Origin: Neurospora intermedia | Taxonomy: Eukaryota > Ascomycota > Sordariomycetes > Sordariales > Sordariaceae | Assembly: GCA_037102815.1 (NCBI GenBank) | Contig: BTPP01000007.1 | Span: 744,001-808,000 of the forward strand | Reading direction: 5' to 3' | DNA: 64,000 nucleotides | Part shown: positions 35,184-45,800 of the stretch, piece after piece | Position numbering within the stretch: the stretch's first letter is position 1 | Layout of the letters: every line of letters begins with the position of its first letter | The notes under the pieces: model-generated | What the model saw: the letters and a program-made list of their open reading frames with translations, nothing else | The model's database searches: none | What the model was told of the DNA's origin: nothing | Position numbers and translations under genes: made by a program

Positions 35184-37860
35184 ATGGCCCGCTACGAGTC
35201 CCTTCATGGGAATCACGATGATGAGGAGGAGGATCATGTAGCACATAATGAGGTTGGAAACCATGATGAGGATGACGGGGGGCGGCACACTGGAAGTTTG
35301 AGGAGTTCAAAATCATCCTATACGGCTGTGGAGCAAGACGATGAAGAAGGCAATGCCGCCAGTAGGGCTGTCTACGCCGCACTCTACGGGGGAGGAGGAG
35401 GAAGCCCACCTTCGGGAGGCCCAGTCCATGTCAGCGGCGATCGGCAGACCGGGACCGGAGACGATCATCACCGCCAACACAATACTCCTCCTCCGGTCCT
35501 TCAACACCCCGGGCCTTTTGATGCACCACTCATCCCCCCGAAAAGCCCAGCCAGAAGCACCAACAACAACAACCCGTTCTTGGCTAACGTCAACGCCACT
35601 AACACCACCACCACATCGACGCCAACGAGCAATCAGCAGGCCACCGACCACCAAACCCATGGCTCAGGGCCCTCCCGCAACGCATCTAGAGAGCCAGGAA
35701 CAACAAGCCGCTCAGCCTCCCGCGACAGCACCAACTACGTGAACCAGTACTCCCGCTCATGGAAGCCCAGCTACGGGCTACCGCACTCACGAGACCATCA
35801 TCATCCAGGGCACTCGCCATTCTCGCCACTGCCAGAAACCGCAGAAGTGGAAGGGGACTATCACCACCACAGGGATGATCATCATGACTACCATGATCAT
35901 GACCACGACAGTAGTGATGATCCTCATGATTTGGATCAAGATGATTACATCATGTACGAGAAGGAGACAGGCATGCGTGGTACTGGTAGAGGTTTGGGCC
36001 CTGGGACGGGAAGCTTCAAGGAAAAAGGCGGCAGTGGCAAGGGCGGTGGTGGTGGCAAGGGCGGGATGAGGAAACTAATGCTGGTGGAGAGGACCGACAC
36101 GAAGCGGGGGAGGGGGAGACGAGGGACGGAGATGAGTGAAGTGTCGATTGATGCGACGGATTCAATATCAGTTAGAGGGCTGCCGACTCATGGCAGCGGC
36201 GGCGGCGGCGGCGGCAGCGGGTCTCCTAGTGCTCTTACGCCTGGTGTTGTCGGTGGTGGGATAAACAGGAGCGAGCAACATTTGTCGTACTTCCACTTTG
36301 ACTCGACCGAGACGTTGGTGCAGAGTAAGCAGAGCATGCTTGGGTGGTGGCTTGAGGGGCTGGGGGTGTTGGGAGGATTGTTGTGTATTGTTGGTATGTT
36401 GCCTTTTCCTTCTTTCCTTCTCTTTTTGTTTTTTTCCTCCACATTCTCATATCAACCTTCCCCACCCCTCTCTCCCCTGTCTCAATCGAATCTCAAATAC
36501 ACAAGTCTTGCAAAACGCCACAAGACAAGCCAGCTAACATATCAATTCATCAAGTCATCGGCCTAGTCCTCAGCATCTACGACCACAAACCTCCACCAGC
36601 CACCTGGCCAGGCGGTCTCAACCTCAACGTCTTCCTCTCCTTCATGACCACCCTCGCCACAGCCTGCTACATGATCCCCGTCATCGAAGGCCTCGGTCAG
36701 CTCCGTTGGCTCCGTTATACCGGCGGACGACAGACCGTTTCCCGCCCAGCAAGCGACTTTGAAGCCATCGATCAGGCCTCAAGGGGCCTTCACCACTGCT
36801 GGAGATTACTTGGTTTTCAAGGAGGGTACGTTGTCCATTTCCCCTCCTTTCCCCTCCCTATTTATTTTGCCCCCCTCTTCCCCCCCTTCTTTCCCCCCTC
36901 TCTTCCCCCCTTCTTTCTCCCGATTTCCACTAACCCCCAAAACAACACAGCCCCCTAGGTCTCCTCGCCTCCCTCATCACCCTCCTAACCCTCTTCACTC
37001 CCTGCCTCACCCAACTCCTCATCACTTACCTCCCTCCCCAACCCCACCGCAACTCCCCCGGCGAACCCTTCGACAGCAACCGCTCCGCGGTGACGCTCGT
37101 CCGCATCAACTGGTCCTGGCTCTCCTTTTTGCTCGTGCAAGTTCTCTTATCTGCCACTTTCCTCACCATCATCATCGTCAAGACGCGCATGGAAGGCATC
37201 CAGATCTTCAAGACTTCTGCGCTACCGGGTATGACGGCTTTGGATGGGCAGGCGAGGAGTAGCTTGGGCGGCGCCATGATGGGACAAGGGGGGATCATGA
37301 CGAGCGCGGCGTTGGGGGAACGGGCGAAGAAGACCAACCTGAAGCTGGAGAGGAGTAGCGGTGCGACGGGCGGAGGGGGGAATTATGGGTTGGTGCAAGG
37401 GTTTGTGGTTGATTCAAGTGCGGGCTCGAACTCAGGCTCCCATGGATCTGGGTCCGGGTCTGGATCTGGGTCTGGATCTGCAGGGTTGGGGTTGCGTATG
37501 CCAAAGGGACTGGGATTAGGACTGGAACGGTTCCGTCATCATGATCATCAGGTGCTGCCTTCGTATGATAAAGAGGGAGGCGGAGAGGGATACGGGGCAC
37601 ATCAAGGGTTTGGCAGTGGCCCGGCTGAGAACTTGAGCTTCCCTGCTGCTGCTGCCGCTGCGGCCGCTGGGTTTACGCCGCTGCCGATGCCCATGTCCAA
37701 GGCGAAGCCAATGCCGATATCGACAACGGTACCTGCTTCAACGGCAATGTCGGGGAGGAGAAAGATGAGGTTTAGCTTGTTTGGAGGAGCAGGGAGGGGG
37801 GAGAAGCTGAAAGTGAGGGGCTCACCTGTCCAAGCCAGTAATGGCGGCGGGCAATTTTGA
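35184..37860 (+). CDS. DUF3176 family multi-spanning membrane protein, short form
   Basis: Exons 35184-36393, 36555-36825 and 36951-37860 join to 796 residues. The first 380 residues are disordered, rich in His, Asp, Gly, Ser and Asn. The DUF3176 hallmarks follow: GWWLEGLGVLGGLLCIV, then a TM segment ending LSIYDHKPPPATWPGGLNLN, FLSFMTTLATACYMIPV, EGLGQLRWLRY, FEAIDQASRG and a third hydrophobic segment LLASLITLLTLFTPCLTQLL. A fourth segment, WSWLSFLLVQVLLSATFLTI, is followed by GIQIFKTSALPGM, like the family's last TM and its W/F-K-S-ALP stop. In family members as I remember them, a large ectodomain of about 300 residues separates these last two TM segments; here only about 30 residues do, so this is a short form. 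The tail is Gly/Ser-rich with a (GS)n run near 37,450-37,480. Function of the family is unknown. Codon use flips from G-rich to C-rich and back along the gene. Confidence 0.85.
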
Positions 37861-39357
37861 GTAATGGGACTTGATCAACAAAAGCAAGGGAAAGAAACTG
37901 TGATTAGGCTGCCTAGCTGGTTTGAAAACTAATGTATAAAAATGAGACAAGGTACTAATGACTGCTGATACCGTACCCAAGATAATCATCGCCCCTGTGA
38001 TAACCCTCCTTAGTTCCCGAGTTTCCGTTGCATGTTTTTCTTCAGATCCGCCAACTCCAGGACAATCCCTCCATTTCTTTCGTATCCTTCGCGGTCCTCG
38101 CTGGCGTTTCTCGCACCCGAATCACAACGGCTCAACGCTTCAAGTTATCCTGTATAACTTAGATTCTAATCTTCTAGGTTTTTGTATTAAAAATCTTTTT
38201 TCATTATTCTTGATAACTTACTTTCTTTCTTCTAGATTTCATCAGGCTACTAAGTACTTACAGTTTATACAAGAGGTATACTAGATGAAGAAAAAAATAA
38301 GAAAAACTATCATATACTTTACTACCCTCTACTAGAACTCCAAAGGTACAAAAAGATATAGTCAAATTTCATTTTTTGCCCCCCGTGCGAATAGAGTTTC
38401 TCTTTGAATATTACAAATGGCGTATCCAAGGTAAGATCACGCATTAATTAGCCATGAAAACGCATAGGAAAGCTGATACGAGGTCTCGAACTAACAAACA
38501 AACCAGTACTGGATTGTACAAGAGCCACTGTCAGTTGGCAGAGGGCATGGTCGAAGCCTTCTTGCAAGCGTTCGACAGCGATGTGCCTGAGATCAAGGGA
38601 AGCGACGGGAGTTAGCAAGGGCGGTAAGTAGTATTCATGTTTGAAGCAGACAGCCGAAGGAAGGCGATGCCACTATGATCGTTGTCCGTCATTTCTCTGC
38701 CCTGCCTAGGTAAGACCCTGGAGGAGCAACCTCAGCGCTATGGGTGGAATGACAGAGAATGTCGAGTGTGGGTGACAGAAGGAAGGTCTGGTCAAAGGAT
38801 AGCTGGGGAAGTCCAGCTCAAGTTGGCTGCTCAGCGAGCGGGGAGTATCTCGAGAGGGTTTCCATTTTGATCGCAGCTTCCCGATGATACGCGATGATAT
38901 GTCACGGATTGGTTCGGGTGCAGCTTCGAGTCGGTTGAGCGAGCAGGTGCGTGCGTTGAAGCAACTGAATTGCCTAATCCCACTGAGGCACGGCAGGGGC
39001 AACCTCACCCGTCCTCAATGTCCTCCGTCGTCTCAACTTCCACTCTTTCTTGATGGAACTGAATGAAGCAACATCATCTCGCACTTTCCCCGGATGCCGA
39101 GACTCAGTCGACATCGACACTCTGTTTGACAAGAAGGAGTATGTACCTACGTACCTACCGTTCCTTCTCCACCCTTGGCTCTGATAACAGAGTATGTGGA
39201 CAGGGTTAGGGTCACTATCGGCTGTTAGTCAATGACGGTGTCTCGGTTCCTCTTCGGGCAACAGTCACACAGAATTTGTCGCATCGGCAATTGCGCGCCA
39301 GTTCCAGACCCTCGATCCACGATCCACACATCAGGCCACAACCCACCACCCTCAACT
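37861..39357. other. intergenic, 1.5 kb
   Basis: No gene is supported. It contains an AT-rich block at about 38,140-38,400 (listed separately). An ATG at 39232 is in frame with the carbonic anhydrase and would extend it by 42 residues; I consider it part of the leader. Confidence 0.55.
38140..38400. other. AT-rich, TpA-rich block
   Basis: About 260 bases that are clearly richer in A+T and in TpA steps than the flanks, with long T and A runs. Repeat-induced point mutation of an old repeat would leave such a block, but no element ends or coding remnants can be seen, and some CpA steps remain. It could equally be the 3' end or spacer DNA of the upstream gene. Confidence 0.35.
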
Positions 39358-40209
39358 ATGCTTAGCACACGTCTGGGTCTTTCTCCCCTGCTTCACTCCT
39401 CCAAGCAAGCATCATCAGCCCTATCACGCCTCGCCGTCCCGAGAACGACGTCGACTCCCCTGCCACGCCTCCGTCTCACCACCGTTCCGAGTGCTACCCC
39501 GCGCCGAAGCTTCTGCAGCTCCCACACCGCCGACGATAAAGACCGCAGCAAGAAGGACATCACCATGTATCTCCAGGAGACGCACGACAAGGTCTTTGAG
39601 AACAACAAGTCCTGGGCCGCCGAGCAGGTCGCCAAGGACCCCGACTTCTTCAAGAAGCTCGCCGCCGGCCAGAACCCCGAGTATCTCTGGATCGGATGCT
39701 CCGACTCGCGCATCCCCGCCGAGCAGATCACGGGCCTGCAGCCCGGCGACGCCTTTGTGCACCGCAACATTGCCAACCTGGTCTGCAACACGGACCTCAA
39801 CGTTATGAGCGTCATTGAGTATGCCGTCAAGCACCTCCAGGTCAAGCACATTGTCGTCTGCGGCCACTACGGCTGCGGCGGTGTCAAGGCGGCCATGACC
39901 CCCAAGGACCTGGGCCTCATGAACCCCTGGCTGCGCAACATCCGCGACGTCTACCGCCTGCACGAGAAGGAGCTCGACGCCATTGCCGACGAGGAGGCCC
40001 GCTACGAGCGCCTCGTCGAGCTCAACGTCTACGAGCAGTGCCGCAACGTGGTCAAGACGGCCGCCCTCCAGCAGTCGTATGCCGAGAACGGCTTCCCCAT
40101 CATCCACGGCTGGGTCTTCAACTTCCGCGACGGCATGCTCAAGGACCTCAACGTCGACTTCAAGACCATCCTCAAGGATATCCAGAAGATCTACAACCTG
40201 ACCAACTAA
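39358..40209 (+). CDS. beta-class carbonic anhydrase, probably mitochondrial
   Basis: Interconverts CO2 and bicarbonate. An intronless gene of 283 residues. The first 55 residues are rich in Ser, Arg, Leu and Thr with almost no acidic residues (MLSTRLGLSPLLHSSKQ, then TPRRSFCSSH), a typical mitochondrial presequence, so this is likely the mitochondrial isoform (like Sordaria CAS2). The catalytic domain shows the beta-CA zinc ligands: C114 in WIGCSDSRIPAEQI with D116 and R118 of the C-x-D-x-R motif, and H170/C173 in VVCGHYGCGG. HRNIANLV and GDAFVHRN are also conserved. Codon use is very strongly C/G-ending, which suggests high expression. The upstream in-frame ATG at 39232 would prepend 42 residues that do not look like a targeting signal, so I chose 39358. 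An AATAAA lies at 40389-40394, 180 bases past the stop. Confidence 0.95.
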   Translation: MLSTRLGLSPLLHSSKQASSALSRLAVPRTTSTPLPRLRLTTVPSATPRRSFCSSHTADDKDRSKKDITMYLQETHDKVFENNKSWAAEQVAKDPDFFKKLAAGQNPEYLWIGCSDSRIPAEQITGLQPGDAFVHRNIANLVCNTDLNVMSVIEYAVKHLQVKHIVVCGHYGCGGVKAAMTPKDLGLMNPWLRNIRDVYRLHEKELDAIADEEARYERLVELNVYEQCRNVVKTAALQQSYAENGFPIIHGWVFNFRDGMLKDLNVDFKTILKDIQKIYNLTN

Positions 40210-42832
40210 GCTATCGATATCGATATGGTTGGGGTCCGGAGGATTTGGTTGTGTGTGTATTGTGTATGTACTGTAAAGCGAGTTTCATGAGCGATTTTTT
40301 GGAGAACTGGGCATGGGGGGGGCTATAGACACTGGCTGGTGTGTTGCACCGGGGGTATGATCTGGTATGATCATATATATACAAACAAAATAAAATATTG
40401 TATACCATATATGGCTCGTCTATTTCTTCAACTCTCTCATATGGCGTTGCGATTACATGACTCCATGCCTATCCGTCACAGACTCGCAATTCGGATGGAT
40501 GTAGATAAGTGGGACCGTCCATGCCTCTGAGGTTACTGCACGAGCATCATCCAAGGAAGTGCGGGGCTTCCCGGCCGGTAGGGCTGACATGCACCAACAA
40601 CCAATTTGGCTTCACGCCTGATTTGCCATTGCCAAAAACCCCAATATGCATCCTGCACTTGAGCCTCCATCGTCTCGTCTCGTCTCGACATTTCGTCCGT
40701 GCTGTTTCCGATACTTTACTCTTATCTTTCATTGGATTACAAGCTCCCCGAACCCAGGGGCGATTTAGTACGGAAGTTCAGACGAGACGAAAGGAATCCG
40801 CTCCATCTGTTTTCCAATCGTGGATTGCCGAAATCAACCCTCTTCGTTGCCCGATCTTACCTCGTAGGTACCTAATCTCGAAGTACCAATCAAACCTTAA
40901 CTCCGCCTTTGGACCAGACTCCAAGTTGGTAACGAGATGGTCCCTTCTCTCTGTTGAGAAGCACAATGTTACGTCGAAGACACTACGGCGCAAAACCCCC
41001 AGCCCAGAGCAACCTCGTCATCCACGACGATACTGTCCTCTGAGTTATCATTCCTTCCCTGGTTTCGGCACTGACCCCGGGTTGCTGGTAGAGAACAGAC
41101 GGGGTAGGAAGGCGGGTAAGCGGCCACTACTACGCTGATGGGACACAGTTGAATGGTAACAGCACCCGAACGTTTACCCCGCAATTTTCATTCCCTGCCC
41201 TGGTCTTCGTTTCTCCAACTTCCAACGTCCAACTTCCAAGGAAAGTAAGTCCCATCTCGGTCGGTGATGATGAACCGAACGGACTGGACTGTGAGTATTC
41301 ACGTTGAACTCCATTGTACTCCCTAGGTAGGTACCTAGAAGTAGGTGTCATGCAGTATCACCAGGGCAGCCAGAAACATCCATGTTTCACGTGACATGAT
41401 ATAACGAGCTTGCTCTTTCCTAACTTCGGTATATACACCCCATCCCTTCTCCCCTATAACGTGAAGTGAAGTGAAGTGAAGCCTTTTTCGTTCCGTCCCT
41501 CGTTTCTCTTTCTTCTCCCTTTTTCTTCATCCCGGCCTGGTACCAGCATCAGCATCAGCATCAGCATCAGCATCAGCATCAGCATCAACATCAGCATCAC
41601 CGGGACAACCCTTCCTCGACATGGGTGACTCGCGTTGCCTGGTTTTTCCAGATGCGAGTTTTGCGTAGTCCGTCTCTTCCACTACAGTACCATCCAGGAT
41701 ATTGTGTGGCTGGCTGTCATTCAACAGAGTAAGAACGATGCCGCGTCTACGATTGGTAAGTATGGTGCGAGCTTCAGTGTGGCTTGAGGTATAATTGAAA
41801 CAGGAGAAACGCTTACTATACCCGTATCTCGACATTCTCAAAGTATGCATGAAGCAAACATCCTTGGAATGTCGAAAGCATGAACCTCTTTGATACATGG
41901 ACTGGTCGTGGTCTGCTTTCCGTGTCTTCCCCCCCTAGTGCTTTCACACAGCAGTCATAAGTGAAGGAATAAAGGCAAGTATAGTAGGTAGGTATCTGCA
42001 TTCACAAGGGCACTTCATCCTCACGTGTTACATTTATAAAAGTTGTTTCCCATCTATTAACTAAATTCGTATGATGACTACTAGTAGTATATATATACAC
42101 AAAAGAATAACCCACTACTACTACTTGAGTGGTGGTAAAAGGAAAACGTTGCTAGTTTACTCCCTTCGTGACAACGATGATGCGATCGATGCGTACAGTA
42201 ATATCTCTTCTCTTTGATCCTTCCCGCATTTCCTTCTTTCCTTCTTTCCTTCCTTTCCTTCGTTTCCCCCTTTTCGCTTTCTATAAGTACTGTAATGACG
42301 CCGCAAAAAAAGATCGATCTACAAGACAAAAAATGACAAAAAGACGGACCGACGTGATGATAAGGAAAAAAAAAAATGGTTAGCGGATGATGGTATCTCT
42401 TTATCCAAACTGTGACAAACGATGATCAATCAATTATTCCCCGTATTTTTATCACTTCCTCTTCCCAACATATACACACATACGCTCACACACACCACAC
42501 ACATATACGCTGGCATTCTTCGAACAATGATGGAGATAAAACAGAAATATATATATATGATATGTGAATAATATGCTTTGCGCGTGAGAGTTGCCTTGCG
42601 TATGTGTGCGTATGCGTGCGTGTATGCGTGAGAGTGTATGTATGAAGACGTTTCACACCACCGGTTTCACCACCATCAACGAAATCCACCATCACCACAT
42701 AAATAGCCTGTGACCTGTGAAAAATACCACAACTCCAGCCAAGCTTCGCCGCAGCAGCAAAGCCGCATCGTACACCATCAAATCGCCATCAACACTCAAC
42801 TCCGCCATTAAATAAGAGATGTAAAAGTTCGT
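40210..42832. other. intergenic between convergent genes, 2.6 kb
   Basis: Holds the 3' UTRs of the carbonic anhydrase and the glucan synthase, which are convergent. A 209-codon open frame on plus (40509-41138) has no recognisable motif. A (CATCAG)n array lies at 41544-41599 and (GTGAA)n at about 41461-41480. No gene is supported. Confidence 0.5.
41544..41599. repeat. (CAGCAT)n hexanucleotide repeat
   Basis: Nine CAGCAT-like units in a row, one altered to CAACAT. An open minus-strand frame through it would encode an Ala-Asp dipeptide run, which I take as accidental. Confidence 0.9.
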
Positions 42833-45800
42833 TTATGGCTTCGCCACCTGTTCCTTTCTGAAGAACTTGAAGAATCCAACTGGAATGATCAGCTGGAAGA
42901 TCAAGCAAACCCAGAAGTACGGGCTCGCAATACCGGGATACAAGCCCTGCGAGAAATCGGGGAAAGTCGTATTGGGCGACAGCGCGTTGGGGCTTGTCGC
43001 GCGTCCAATCAACGTGAACATGGAACCAATCACTTGGGCGCCAATCAACACCACCAACACGTGTTGTCTCGTCAGTGTCGCCAGCAGCATCATACCGAGA
43101 CCGACGCCCTGGATGTTATCCAGCAGGCCCAGCCACAACCAGAGACACCTGGAGAGGACGGCCGAGCCGACGGGGCCGCCGGCCCACGGGAGGTACCAGC
43201 CGATGCCGCTGCAAGCCCACATCTCCTGGGCCCAGCGAGGAGCGCAGAGACCGATGGCGAAGATGGGCAGGAGCCACGTATGTTCGTCCGAGAAGTAGGA
43301 GAAGCCGTAGAGGACGATGCTCCAGAGCACCACGAAGAAACCGAGGGCCATCAGGAAGATGCCCCAGTTGGGGATGAACTGCGTCGAGAACAGGAAGCTC
43401 CAGCTGCGGCCATAGGGCGCCGACAGCCAGTAGTTCTGGAGGATGATCATGACGAAGAACCAAGGCACAATCTTACGTCTGTACAGCGAGATGTAGAAGC
43501 CGGGAATGGTGGCCGGAGACTGACGGTAGAAGTCTGGCAATCCAACATACAGAATGGCTCCAATCGCCCAGAGGAAGATGGCAACCGGTACGCAAATGAC
43601 AAGGGCCAGGGGGACGCCCGACTCGCCAATGAACTTGGTCATGGTCTGAGCCTCGCTCGAGACAGTCGCACCCCAATACCAAAGACCAAGACTGTAGACT
43701 TGAGCGATACCAGAAACGATCAGGGCACGAGTAATCCACTGCCTGGTAGGAGCACCACCTTCGTCACCAAAGTTGAGGGCGAAAGACAAGGCACCATGAC
43801 TGGCTCCGGCCGCGTAAAAGGCGGTAGCCGCGCTTGTCACGCTGTCAGCCACCTTCCAGTCACCAATGAATGGCGCGATACCGAGAAGAAGGAAGGCGAG
43901 ACCGAAGAAGAACCAGGGAGCAGACAGGGCGTAGACCGACTTGAAGTTGCGCTCCATACCCCACCACATGAGGGATGTAGCAATGTACACACCACCGACC
44001 GTGTAGAGCTTCTCAGGCGTCTGGGCTTGCGAGCCGCTCAACAGGACGATCTGGTAAGAGTTGACAGAGATGATTTGACCAAGAGCGAGGAAGAACGAGT
44101 AGAGCGGCCAGTCACCGATACGAACGGAAAGGGTTTTCTTGAGACCAGTGGGAGCCTGGTAACCGTCACCCAACAAGAACTCATCGTCGTAATCGCTGCG
44201 CCCACCCGGTGGCGACTCCTCAAAGACAGACCTAGCCAGGCCACTGGGGGTAGCGCTGCGCATAGGTTGGCGGCCACGGCTGACAACCGACTCGCTGCGA
44301 TCCCCGCCTCTCGACTCAGGCCTGCCACTACCACCCCGGCCCATACGGCTGGCGTCTCTGTGGCGACCAAGCTTCGCGTCTCTGTACCTAGCAAACCACT
44401 CCTTTTCACTCCTCTTCAAGAAGGTTTCAATGCAGAGGTCACTGGAAGAGTTGCTGGCGGTCAAGGCCTCAAGCATCTGCTCGAATTCCGCATAGTATTC
44501 GCCGTTGGTATCGTTGAAGAACTGATCAACCTTCTGGAGCTTAAGATCGTGGCGGTCACCGACAACGTCCGGGAGACTGAGCAAGCTGCTGTTGCGGTGG
44601 GCTTGCGTGAACGCAGGACGAGGGAAGGCAAGGCCGCCATCGGGACCAAGGCCAGGCGACATGGGTCCTCCATTCTGGGCACGGATCGCAAAGCTGTCTA
44701 CACTCATAGTACTCTCACGAGCACCGCCGGGCTGCAAGTAGAAGTTTCCAGCAATGGAGCTCGCAGTCGAGTCGCGGGCTCCCGGTGACTCAGACCTTCC
44801 GCCTGCCCAGGGGGCACCCGGCGTCGGGAGATCGGGAGAAGCAAGATCGCGGAGCGTGGGGGTAACAGGACGGGAGGGAACGGCGAGAGGACCAGGAGAC
44901 GAACGACCGCTGCCAGGATCAGCGTAGCTAGCACGCGACGAGGCACCGGGCACAGTAAGACCCGGGCTCAGGACTTCCAGCTTCTTCTTCTTCTGCTCCT
45001 TGATGTGGATACGGATAGATTCGCTGTACAAGTCGTCGAGCTGCTTAACCCACTGGGCGACCGGGAAACGCTGCTTGGCGGACCACGCACGCATGACAGC
45101 TCTCTTGTTGTGCTTGCAGGCAAGGGCGGATTCGATAGCCTGTCTGAACTGTTGGATCAAATGGGAGGGCGTCATGGACTCGACAGTGTACCAGAAACCA
45201 GGCATTTGACCGAGACCACCGACACGAGCACCGACACCCAAGGCACCCTTTCTTCCGAACTCGACAGCGACCAAACCGAAGGGCTCATCACGGGAGGGGA
45301 TAAGGGCAAACTCAGCACCGGTGAAGATGTAGGGGGGAAGCGAAGTGAACTCGGGCTTGCTGAAGACACGCTTGGGGTATTTCTGCATGAGCTTCTCCAG
45401 CTTGAGGGCAGCGAAGCGACCGTAGAGATCAATGACGGGACCAACAGCGATGAGCTGCGTCTTGGGGTACTATTACACAATTCTGTCAGCAAACAATATA
45501 CAGGCACCGACATGTAATGGGGCAGCGCTGACTCACCTTTTCCAAAATGCTGGGAAACAGATCAGCAATCAGATCCACACCCTTCTGAAGAGACCATCTA
45601 CCAACGAAGACGAAAAGCTCAGCCGAAGGGTCAACCTCGAGACCAGCCCATTCCTGTGCCTGGCGACGGTACTCTCCTCTCTTCTCCTCAGCTGCCTGGT
45701 CAACCTCAACGCCCTTGGCTTGGTCATTGGCATCCTGGCTGGGATCCCAGTCGGCGGTATCGGAAGGATCGGGGTTGGGAAGCTGGCCAATGTTCTTTAA

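Noticed and set aside
40509-41138. 209-codon plus-strand open frame between the carbonic anhydrase and glucan synthase genes
   Set aside because: No recognisable motif, composition unlike the neighbouring genes, and no splice pattern or leader that supports it. It could be tested with RNA-seq.
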